This document shows positions 8,397-15,964 of a stretch of 64,000 nt of DNA, in pieces (the first letter of the stretch is position 1; each line of letters begins with the position of its first letter). Source of the DNA: Acinetobacter sp. ANC 4558 (GTDB lineage Bacteria; Pseudomonadota; Gammaproteobacteria; Pseudomonadales; Moraxellaceae); NCBI RefSeq assembly GCF_002135375.1, contig NZ_NEGH01000006.1:135730-199729 (forward strand). The letters are read 5' to 3'. The position numbers were made by a program, and so were the translations under genes. Below the pieces are notes generated by a model, which made no database searches, had not been told where the DNA came from, and saw only the letters and a list, made by a program, of their open reading frames with translations.

Positions 8397-10940
8397 ATGA
8401 AAGATAAACAAAACTTTATGAAATTAAATCCATTAGCAGTATCGATTTTATTAGCATTACCAGCAGTAGCAAGTGCTGCAGATATTGGGATGGTGAATGG
8501 TCGTATTACTTCAGCAAATGGTGTTCCAATAATTGATATTAATCAAGCCAATGGCAACGGTATCTCCCATAATGTTTATGACAAATTAAATGTTGGTAAA
8601 GAAGGTTTAATTTTTAATAATAGTCAAAATGGTGCAAATACAGTCTTAGGTGGGCAGATTGCTGGAAACAGTAATTTAGCATCTGGAACTGCAAGCATTA
8701 TTCTTAATGAGGTAACTTCTAGAAATAGTAGTACATTAAATGGAATGATGGAAGTTGCAGGAGATAAAGCGCACCTTATTATTGCAAACCCAAATGGAAT
8801 AACTTGTAATGGATGTGGTTTTATTAATAGTGAAAAAGTCACTATGACCACAGGTACACCTAATTTAGAGAATGATACCTTAAATGGGTTTTCGGTAAAT
8901 GGTGGAACAATTACAGTAAACGGTTTAACAAATGATTCACCAACTGCCATTTTATCACGTGCAATTGTGGTAAGCGGTGATCTACGTGTTGCAGATAATG
9001 AGTTAACTCTAATTGCTGGAACGAATCTTATTGATGCTGAAAATCAAGTGAAAGGTAGCGTAGGGGCTCAAGGAGCAAGACGTACTTATGGTATTGATGT
9101 TGCAAGACTTGGTGGAATGTATGCAAATAAAATTAATTTAATTAGTACTGAAAGCGGAGTGGGTGTACGTAACGCAGGGACACTCGTTGGCGGACAAGGT
9201 GGTATTCAAATTGATACAAATGGCCGTCTTATCAATAGTAATGCACGAATAATGGCGAGTGGTGCTATTGATTTAAAAACAAATGGTACATTAGATAATA
9301 CAACCGGTAAAATAGTAAGTAATAATGCTGTTTCTATCGATACACGTAATGGTGCGATTACTAATACACGTGCAGGCAATATTATGTCTGATACCAATGT
9401 TTTAATAAGTAGTGGTCGACTTGATAATACCAATGGTAAAATTGCAGCTGCCCAAATGGTCGCAATTAATACCAATAATGCTGAATTGATGAATACTGGA
9501 AAAGGTAAGAATGTCGGAATTGAAGCTGGTATTGTTGCTTTAGAAACAGGTAAATTAAATAATCGAAATGGGCAAATCCAAGGTTTTTATGTAGGTACGC
9601 AATCGAGCAGTGTTGATAACCGTAATGGTTCAATTGAGTCAAATGGTGACATTGATATATCAAGTGCAGGCACAGTTGATAATACTTCTGGTTTAATTCG
9701 TAGTGGTCTTGGTCATGTTCGAATTGCCGCTGCAGGTAGTCGATTAATAAATAATAATACGCGTTCTGCTGACACAGCTAGTAAAGATGCATTAGGAATT
9801 ATTGCTGGGGCTGGAGGTGTTCAGTTAGTTGCAGCTAACTTAGAAAATACAGTTGGTCAAATTGCTTCAGCTGGAAATATTGATATTTCAGCATCAAATC
9901 ATGTAAATAATTATAAAAGTAGAATTATATCTGAAGGAATTACCTCTATACTGGCTGCGACATTAACCAATAGTCAATCAGGTATTAATGGTAAAACAGG
10001 TGTCAATGTTAATCTGACTGGTAATTTAACCAATAGCCTTGCTATTATTTCTGCTGATGAAGGTAATGTTAATATTCAAGCGAATAATATTTCGAATACA
10101 GCAGGAGTAATTCTTGGTGAAGATATTAATTTAAATGCTGTTAACAATATTAATAATGATACTGGATTTATTGCCGCAACAAATAATTTAGCTGTGAATG
10201 CTGGTAATACAGTTACGAATGCTAATGGTTCCAATTTTGGTCATCACTACGGTATTTTTCTGGGTATGACGAATCAGCAAGGCGGTATGGTTGCGCGTAA
10301 TGGTATAGAAATTAATTCAAAATCATTAAATAATTATAATAGTCGTATTGTGGCAGAAAATGGTGCATTAAACTTAAATATAATAGGAGCATTATTGAAT
10401 GATCGTAGTTTATTAACTGCAGGTAATGGTGCATCTAGTATAAAAGCAGCTTCCATTTCGAGTGACTATTCAACAGTTTATTCAAAAGGAGATCTCATAA
10501 TTGATACTGGAACTTTATCATTAAATAGCTCTGGCAACATTATTGATAATAATGCAACTGGTATTATTGCAACTGATGGAGCATTAACATTAAACGTTGC
10601 GAACAACTTTACGAATAATGGTTGGATTTCGAGTAAGGAAAACCTCAATGTGAATGTTCAAGGCACATTAACTAATCGTAATGCTATTCATTCAGAAAAA
10701 GAATTAAGTGTTACTGCAAATCGTGTGAATAATTCTAGAAATATGGTTGGCGATACAAAAATCACTGTGAATGCTACTGATCGAATTACGAATACAGGTA
10801 ATTTATTTAGTGAAGGGACTGCTGATATTAATGCATCTCGTATTCAAAACAATGGACGAAATTCAGTATTAGGTGGTCGTCAAGGTTTAGAACTACATGG
10901 CAATACTGTTACTGGTAGCGGTATCGTGGTTGGATTGTAA
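8397..10940 (+). CDS. Two-partner secretion exoprotein (TpsA), filamentous haemagglutinin-like
   Basis: 847 aa. A Sec signal peptide (about residues 1-27, ending 'AVASAA') is followed by the TPS secretion domain at about 28-270, with the diagnostic NPNG at 131-134 and CNGC at 137-140. The remainder is a right-handed beta-helix of haemagglutinin-type repeats (recurring 'LDNTNGKI', 'INTNN', 'LTN' units) running to the C-terminus. It is short for the family, which is often over 2000 aa, and has no C-terminal toxin, pretoxin or anchoring domain. It is probably an adhesin or matrix protein, secreted by the TpsB encoded 55 bases downstream. First gene of the co-directional cluster. Confidence 0.9.
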   Translation: MKDKQNFMKLNPLAVSILLALPAVASAADIGMVNGRITSANGVPIIDINQANGNGISHNVYDKLNVGKEGLIFNNSQNGANTVLGGQIAGNSNLASGTASIILNEVTSRNSSTLNGMMEVAGDKAHLIIANPNGITCNGCGFINSEKVTMTTGTPNLENDTLNGFSVNGGTITVNGLTNDSPTAILSRAIVVSGDLRVADNELTLIAGTNLIDAENQVKGSVGAQGARRTYGIDVARLGGMYANKINLISTESGVGVRNAGTLVGGQGGIQIDTNGRLINSNARIMASGAIDLKTNGTLDNTTGKIVSNNAVSIDTRNGAITNTRAGNIMSDTNVLISSGRLDNTNGKIAAAQMVAINTNNAELMNTGKGKNVGIEAGIVALETGKLNNRNGQIQGFYVGTQSSSVDNRNGSIESNGDIDISSAGTVDNTSGLIRSGLGHVRIAAAGSRLINNNTRSADTASKDALGIIAGAGGVQLVAANLENTVGQIASAGNIDISASNHVNNYKSRIISEGITSILAATLTNSQSGINGKTGVNVNLTGNLTNSLAIISADEGNVNIQANNISNTAGVILGEDINLNAVNNINNDTGFIAATNNLAVNAGNTVTNANGSNFGHHYGIFLGMTNQQGGMVARNGIEINSKSLNNYNSRIVAENGALNLNIIGALLNDRSLLTAGNGASSIKAASISSDYSTVYSKGDLIIDTGTLSLNSSGNIIDNNATGIIATDGALTLNVANNFTNNGWISSKENLNVNVQGTLTNRNAIHSEKELSVTANRVNNSRNMVGDTKITVNATDRITNTGNLFSEGTADINASRIQNNGRNSVLGGRQGLELHGNTVTGSGIVVGL

Positions 10941-10953
10941 TTAATAAAGTTTA

Positions 10954-10982
10954 AAAGGGAGCAGCAATGCTGCTGCCTTTTT
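10954..10982 (+). terminator. Hairpin with T run between tpsA and tpsB
   Basis: AAAGGGAGCAGC / GCTGCTGCCTTT (one internal G-G mismatch) with a 3-base loop, followed by five T. It lies inside the 55-base gap between the exoprotein and its transporter, just before the tpsB ribosome site. It could act as a partial terminator that gives much exoprotein mRNA and less downstream mRNA. Confidence 0.65.
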
Positions 10983-10995
10983 CAGGCAAAAACTT

Positions 10996-12651
10996 ATGAA
11001 AAATACAATACAGCCTTTACTTATTCTTTGTTCTTTAGGGATTGCAGAACAGGTTATCGCAGATGTTGATTTAAATAGATTAACGAAGGCACAGCAAGAA
11101 CTTGATAAAAGTTTACGTCTTGAAACTCAAGTGAGTAAGAAAGATGTTTATTCAAAAGTTGAAGCTTTTACCATTAATAATATTGAATTTCCGATTGAAG
11201 AGAGTTGTATAGAAGTTGATGAATTAGTTTTAGACAATGATTTTTTAAATGATACAAATATTAAGAAAATAAAAGCAGATGTTACTGGACGTTGTTTAGG
11301 TCCGAATGGTATTTGGAAACTTGCGAGTACGTTACAAGATTACTTTATTAAATCTGGTTATATCACGACACGAGTAGAAGTTCCTGATCAGGATTTATCA
11401 TCTAAAAAACTCGTATTAGTTGTTGTTCCTGGCAGAATTGAAGACATTATTATTAAAAATAATGATGTTAAAAATTGGATTCTACCTTTTAAGTCTGATC
11501 AGATTTTAAATGTTCGTGACCTTGAGCAAGGCGTTGAAACTTTACAAAAGGTACCAAGTTTAAACGTCAAGATCGATATTGAGCCAGGCAATAAAAATGG
11601 TTTTAGCCATGTTGTGATTGATACAGGGCGTAAAAAAAACTGGAATATACGGGCATGGGCAAATAACTGGGGAGATGAAGGAACTGGCCAAAATTTAATA
11701 GGAGGGGCAGCATATCTTTATAACTTGACGAAAATGAATGACATTTTCTCTCTCTCTGGCACGACAAATGCCGAACATGAAACAGGTCGTTATAAAAGCG
11801 TGAGTGCGTATTACTCAGTACCATTTGGGTATTGGGATTTTGATTTGTTTTATAGTAAAAGTCAGTCGAGACAGAGCCTAAATATTGGTCCATTTGCTTT
11901 TAATTACTTTGGGGATACTGAATATTCCAGTCTGAAAGCATCTCGAACAGTTTATCGAGATACAGACAAAAAAATAACCTTAAGTAGCGAGTTATTCCAT
12001 CGCAAGGTAAGCAATAGATTAGAAGATATAGAATTGGTATTACAAAAACGTGATATGACAAATTTACGTTTTGGTCTCAATTTAAAGAAAAACATAACAG
12101 GTGCATTGTTAGATACAACCTTGACTTATCAGAGATTTATACCTTGGTTTGGTGCTAAGGAAACACCAGATATGAAGACTGGTGATGTCAGCAAGTTAAG
12201 TAATGTATTTAATTTTGATGTGGATTATACGAAGTTATTAAATAACTTACCTGTGAGTGCGTATTACAACTTAAAGTTAGGTGCGCAATTTTCTCCCCAT
12301 TCTTTAACGGTACAAGATCGATTTACGATTGGAGATCGTTGGAGTGTTCGTGGCTTTGAAAGTACAGCGGCTGGTTTAGATGGTGATAAGGGAGCATATG
12401 CTCAAAATACTATTAGCGTCATGACTGGATTCAAAAATCTAGAGTGGTTCTTTGGGGCGGATTATGGAGTTGTTTTTAAAGATAAAAGTATCAATCTTCG
12501 TCATAAGCATTTATTGGGGATGACAACTGGATTTAAAGGTTACTTTAAATCATTCGGTTATGGTATTTCGGTTTCAAAACCGCTGAATTACCCACAAGCG
12601 TTAAGTCCAGATAAATATAACGTTAATTTTAATATTTTTTATCAACTATAA
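10996..12651 (+). CDS. Two-partner secretion outer-membrane transporter (TpsB, ShlB/FhaC/HecB family)
   Basis: 551 aa. The signal peptide at residues 1-22 (cut near 'VIA-DV') is followed by an N-terminal helix and linker. One or two POTRA domains lie at about 60-215 ('FTINNIEFPIEESCIEVDE', 'LVLVVVPGRIEDIIIKN'). A 16-strand barrel covers the rest, with the conserved 'RWSVRGFE' motif of the L6 loop and a final strand 'NVNFNIFYQL' ending in an aromatic-rich OMP signature. It exports the TpsA upstream across the outer membrane. The acpS gene follows after 23 bases, joining the secretion pair to the biosynthetic genes. Confidence 0.93.
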   Translation: MKNTIQPLLILCSLGIAEQVIADVDLNRLTKAQQELDKSLRLETQVSKKDVYSKVEAFTINNIEFPIEESCIEVDELVLDNDFLNDTNIKKIKADVTGRCLGPNGIWKLASTLQDYFIKSGYITTRVEVPDQDLSSKKLVLVVVPGRIEDIIIKNNDVKNWILPFKSDQILNVRDLEQGVETLQKVPSLNVKIDIEPGNKNGFSHVVIDTGRKKNWNIRAWANNWGDEGTGQNLIGGAAYLYNLTKMNDIFSLSGTTNAEHETGRYKSVSAYYSVPFGYWDFDLFYSKSQSRQSLNIGPFAFNYFGDTEYSSLKASRTVYRDTDKKITLSSELFHRKVSNRLEDIELVLQKRDMTNLRFGLNLKKNITGALLDTTLTYQRFIPWFGAKETPDMKTGDVSKLSNVFNFDVDYTKLLNNLPVSAYYNLKLGAQFSPHSLTVQDRFTIGDRWSVRGFESTAAGLDGDKGAYAQNTISVMTGFKNLEWFFGADYGVVFKDKSINLRHKHLLGMTTGFKGYFKSFGYGISVSKPLNYPQALSPDKYNVNFNIFYQL

Positions 12652-12674
12652 CGATATCTATTGGAGTAAAAAAT

Positions 12675-13043
12675 ATGTTTATTGGTACAGATATTGTTGA
12701 AGTTGAACGTATTCAACGTGCAATTATACGTTCTGGGAAACCATTTCTTGAAAGAATATATACGGATACAGAAATTTTAAAAATTGGTCTCAATGACATC
12801 AACTATGAACGCGCATCAGGTTTTTGGGCTGCAAAAGAATCTATCGTTAAAGCGATTGGATTGGGATTCCGTAATGGGATTTTGTTTCATGATGTTGAAG
12901 TAATACATGATGAATATGGGGCTCCCTCTTTTTTACTGCATGGTCGATTAAAAGAAATTTTAGAGGAAAAAGGTGTTTCGAAAATTTCCTTGAGTATTTC
13001 GCATTGTCGAACACATGCCATTGCAATCACAGCGATTGTTTAA
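12675..13043 (+). CDS. Holo-ACP synthase-type 4'-phosphopantetheinyl transferase (AcpS-like, cluster copy)
   Basis: 122-aa AcpS-type enzyme that transfers phosphopantetheine from CoA to a carrier-protein serine. The Mg-binding 'GTDIVEVERI' is at residues 4-13 (Asp6) and the 'FWAAKESIVKAIG' signature at 50-62 (Glu55). The length is standard. As the first enzyme of the biosynthetic block, 23 bases after tpsB and followed by reductase, dehydratase and ACP genes, it probably activates the cluster ACP at 14396-14680. The housekeeping AcpS gene is not in this window. The position parallels CylK in the streptococcal cyl operon. Confidence 0.9.
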   Translation: MFIGTDIVEVERIQRAIIRSGKPFLERIYTDTEILKIGLNDINYERASGFWAAKESIVKAIGLGFRNGILFHDVEVIHDEYGAPSFLLHGRLKEILEEKGVSKISLSISHCRTHAIAITAIV

Positions 13044-13066
13044 TAGAAATAATATGAAGTGTAGTT

Positions 13067-13822
13067 ATGTATAAATACAATGATCTTATTGATCGAAATG
13101 TTTTGGTTACAGGTGCCAGTGGTGATATTGGCTTGAGTATTTGTGCTGAATTTTTAAAGCAAAATGCTCATGTTTACGCACTTTATAATTCAAATTCTGC
13201 AGATTTAATACAACTGAAAGATACGCATCCGCAAGGAGATAAATTACACATTATACAGTGTGATTTAGCAAATAAAGATGCCGTAACTCAGTTATGTGAA
13301 GATTTAAATCAACAGATTAAACAGCTTGATATTTTAGTCAATAATGCAGGTGTTGTTCGAGATAGTCTTTTTGCTTCAATGAGTTTTGAAGATTTTAATA
13401 CAGTAATAAATACAAATTTATTTGGAACTTTTACTTTAATTAAAGAAGTACTTTTGCTATTAAGGGCCTCAGAAAGCGCCACTATTATTAATGTTGCATC
13501 CATTGCAGCACTAGTTGCAAGCGTAGGTCAAGCGAATTATAGCGCTTCTAAAGGCGCATTACTTGCTTTTACTCGTACTTTGGCAGCTGAATTAGCGCCG
13601 CGTGGTGTTCGTGTGAATGCTGTTGCACCAGGAATGATTGAATCAAAAATGGTTAAAAAAGTATCTCGTACAGTAGTTCGAGATACCATCTCAGCAATTC
13701 CTTTAAGGCGATTAGGTAAGTGTGAAGAAGTCGCAAATACGATTGCCTACCTAAGCTCTACTGCATCGAGTTATATCGTTGGTCAAACCATCGTGATCGA
13801 TGGTGGTATGGTGATGAGGTAA
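13067..13822 (+). CDS. 3-oxoacyl-ACP reductase (FabG-like SDR)
   Basis: 251-aa short-chain dehydrogenase that reduces beta-ketoacyl-ACP with NADPH. The cofactor motif TGASGDIG is at residues 15-22 and NNAG at 92-95. The catalytic residues are Ser145 (in 'NVAS'), Tyr158 and Lys162 ('YSASK'). 'AVAPGMIES' and 'IVGQTIVIDGGM' complete the FabG picture. All catalytic residues are intact. It is packed between acpS (23 bases) and the dehydratase (3 bases). It would supply the ketoreduction step, as CylG does in the cyl pathway. Confidence 0.92.
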   Translation: MYKYNDLIDRNVLVTGASGDIGLSICAEFLKQNAHVYALYNSNSADLIQLKDTHPQGDKLHIIQCDLANKDAVTQLCEDLNQQIKQLDILVNNAGVVRDSLFASMSFEDFNTVINTNLFGTFTLIKEVLLLLRASESATIINVASIAALVASVGQANYSASKGALLAFTRTLAAELAPRGVRVNAVAPGMIESKMVKKVSRTVVRDTISAIPLRRLGKCEEVANTIAYLSSTASSYIVGQTIVIDGGMVMR

Positions 13823-13825
13823 GTT

Positions 13826-14380
13826 ATGTCTAAGTATGCAATTCCTTCAAATATCTTTTTAGAAATGGGAGGATGGCGTCAACCTCTCGTTATGGTCGAT
13901 AGGATAGAAGATTATAAGTATGGTGAAAATGGTTACATCAAAATTATTAAACATGTGACTTATAACGAACCTTATATGATTGGACATTTTCCTGAAGACC
14001 CCATTATGCCAGGTGTATTGATTTCTGAAATATTTGGTCAAGCAAGTGAGTATTTATCTTTTTTAACCGATATTTGTGATATTTATCAGGAAAAATATCA
14101 ACATGAAATGAGATCATTACGTGATATTTACGAAATAATTAATACAGAAAATATGCGCAACATTATCCGCACTCGCCGTTCACAAGTACGAGGGGTACTG
14201 GCTGCACAAAATTTAAAATTTAAGGAAATTGCTCGGCCTGGAGATACGATTGAGGTCCTGAGTAAGCTTTCTTTTTCAGATAATAATGGTTTCAAACATT
14301 ACGCAGTATCTGCATATGTAGGTAAAAAATTAATTAGTCAAGGCGTAATAATTAACTTTCGCGAAGCAAAACAAGTTTAG
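13826..14380 (+). CDS. Beta-hydroxyacyl-ACP dehydratase (FabZ-like hotdog)
   Basis: 184-aa hotdog dehydratase. The FabZ active-site helix is clear: 'GHFPEDPIMPGVLISEIFGQ' at residues 53-72 with His54 and Glu68 as the catalytic pair. It is longer than housekeeping FabZ (about 140-150 aa) because of an insertion of about 30 residues ('DICDIYQEKYQHEMRSLRD') after the active-site helix. It would generate the trans double bonds needed for a polyene. The gene starts 3 bases after fabG and is probably translationally coupled. Confidence 0.9.
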   Translation: MSKYAIPSNIFLEMGGWRQPLVMVDRIEDYKYGENGYIKIIKHVTYNEPYMIGHFPEDPIMPGVLISEIFGQASEYLSFLTDICDIYQEKYQHEMRSLRDIYEIINTENMRNIIRTRRSQVRGVLAAQNLKFKEIARPGDTIEVLSKLSFSDNNGFKHYAVSAYVGKKLISQGVIINFREAKQV

Positions 14381-14395
14381 TACGGAGAGAAAATA

Positions 14396-14680
14396 ATGAG
14401 TACGATGCAAGAACATATTAATGAACGTAAAAATGTTTTATTTACAATTAAAACTGAGATTATTCAACGTTTACATATTCAAAAAAATGAAGCTCAAATT
14501 GATGATGATACTGCATTATTTGGTAATGGTCTTAAATTAGATTCAGTTGATGCAACTGAAATTATGGTGCTTTTAGACAAAGTTTTTGGCATTAAAGTAG
14601 ATGAAGGTGATGATCCTTCATATATGAGAAGCATTAATAATCTAGCTTCATTTGTAATTAAAAAACAAAAAAAATCTTAA
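14396..14680 (+). CDS. Acyl carrier protein of the cluster
   Basis: 94 aa, acidic, with the four-helix carrier fold. The phosphopantetheine site is Ser50 in 'LKLDSVDATE', where the usual D-S-L reads D-S-V. Residues before the site ('ALFGNGLKL') match a dedicated ACP rather than the AcpP 'LGADSLDTVE' type. It is the likely scaffold on which the chain is built, modified by the AcpS-like enzyme at 12675-13043. Only one ACP is visible in the cluster. Confidence 0.92.
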   Translation: MSTMQEHINERKNVLFTIKTEIIQRLHIQKNEAQIDDDTALFGNGLKLDSVDATEIMVLLDKVFGIKVDEGDDPSYMRSINNLASFVIKKQKKS

Positions 14681-14722
14681 CTTTAATTTCAATCTAAAAT
14701 TCAAAACGATAAGGCTATTTAA

Positions 14723-15886
14723 ATGGGCATTCTTAATAATATTCACATGAAAAATAATGCGAAAATGGGTGTTTTTAATGGGAAAGAACTTCCTGCTTTA
14801 TATCATGATGCAGAAGCAGTTTATAAAGCTGTTCGAGAAAATGCGATATTGGTTGATCATTCACACATGTCAATACTGAGTGTGATGGGGGAGGATGCAT
14901 GGTCTTTGATCAATTATTTATCATCTGCGGATATTTCGATTATTCGTGATGAACAAGGGATGTATACCCTTATATTAAATGAAGATGGAACGATTTTTGG
15001 CGATGCATACATTTTATGTTCAGAAGATGGTTACTATATTCTATCTGAAAGTCTTTCTACGACGGATTTAATCGAGCGTTTAAATCTGATTCTTGCAGAG
15101 CAAAGTGAAAATCTAGACATTCAAGAAATACCTGAAATCAATTCGATGGATACTGAAAATTGGGGAGCAATTTTATTAGAAGGACCGTATTCTTGGGAGT
15201 TGTTATCTGAGATTTATGGATTTGACATTATTGGACTACCGTATCATGAGTACATGAATACAGATGATGGATTGCTTACATTTCGTTGTGGTAAACATGG
15301 TGAGTTTGCTTATTTAATGGTTGGTGAAAAGCAAGAATTAGCTGAATTATGGGAAAAATTGCTTCAAAAGGGTGAAAGATACCAACTAAAAGTTGCTGGT
15401 TTAGATTATCAAAATATCTTACGAATTGAGAATCCATGTTGGGATGCTTCGATTTATCACGATTACACCCGAAATCCAGTCGTTGTACAAATGCAGTGGG
15501 CAATTGGCTATGACAAAGAAGATTTCATGGGAAAATCTGCTGTTGATGAAATTTCAAATGCTGGTGTGGATAGAAAACTATTAGGCATAAAACCATTGGC
15601 TGAATGTCATGGAATTACAGCAAATGACAAAGTTCTCATTAATGGTGAAGAAGTTGGGATCATTGTGAAGGGCGCTTATTCTCCAGCTAACCAATCTTTT
15701 ATTGCACTGGCATTAATCGATAAAGATTATGCATGGTCGGATATTGAAGGTTTTGATATTCAAACAAGTCATGGTGATGTTGCAGCAAAAACGCATAATT
15801 TACCATTTCTTTATAATTTTAGTATGTTGGTTAACCCGACTGAACATAGTTATGTTGATGTGGCTAAGCCAAAGAGTGCACTATAA
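14723..15886 (+). CDS. GcvT-like aminomethyltransferase (folate-binding family)
   Basis: 387 aa, related to the T-protein of the glycine cleavage system: 'ILVDHSHMSILSVMGEDAW' near residues 37-55, 'YTLILNEDGTIFGDAYIL' near 87-104 and a C-terminal barrel domain. No gcvH or gcvP is present, so it is not part of glycine cleavage. Its place inside an ACP/ketosynthase operon recalls CylF, the T-protein-like enzyme of the granadaene operon. A one-carbon or aminomethyl transfer on the growing product or its precursor is plausible but not shown. The gap to the next gene (78 bases) is the largest inside the enzyme block. Confidence 0.8.
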   Translation: MGILNNIHMKNNAKMGVFNGKELPALYHDAEAVYKAVRENAILVDHSHMSILSVMGEDAWSLINYLSSADISIIRDEQGMYTLILNEDGTIFGDAYILCSEDGYYILSESLSTTDLIERLNLILAEQSENLDIQEIPEINSMDTENWGAILLEGPYSWELLSEIYGFDIIGLPYHEYMNTDDGLLTFRCGKHGEFAYLMVGEKQELAELWEKLLQKGERYQLKVAGLDYQNILRIENPCWDASIYHDYTRNPVVVQMQWAIGYDKEDFMGKSAVDEISNAGVDRKLLGIKPLAECHGITANDKVLINGEEVGIIVKGAYSPANQSFIALALIDKDYAWSDIEGFDIQTSHGDVAAKTHNLPFLYNFSMLVNPTEHSYVDVAKPKSAL

Positions 15887-15964
15887 TTTTTTATAATAAA
15901 GTTAATGTAATAACATTTAAGTGAATTTGTATTGCATACGTATTAAAAATAAATCGGATTAAAA

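Noticed and set aside
8624..9475. Minus-strand hydrophobic frames inside tpsA
   Set aside because: They are shadows of the repetitive beta-helix coding sequence on the other strand.
14723..15886. Idea that a glycine cleavage system is encoded here
   Set aside because: Only a T-protein-like gene is present; there is no gcvH or gcvP, and the neighbours are ACP and ketosynthase genes.
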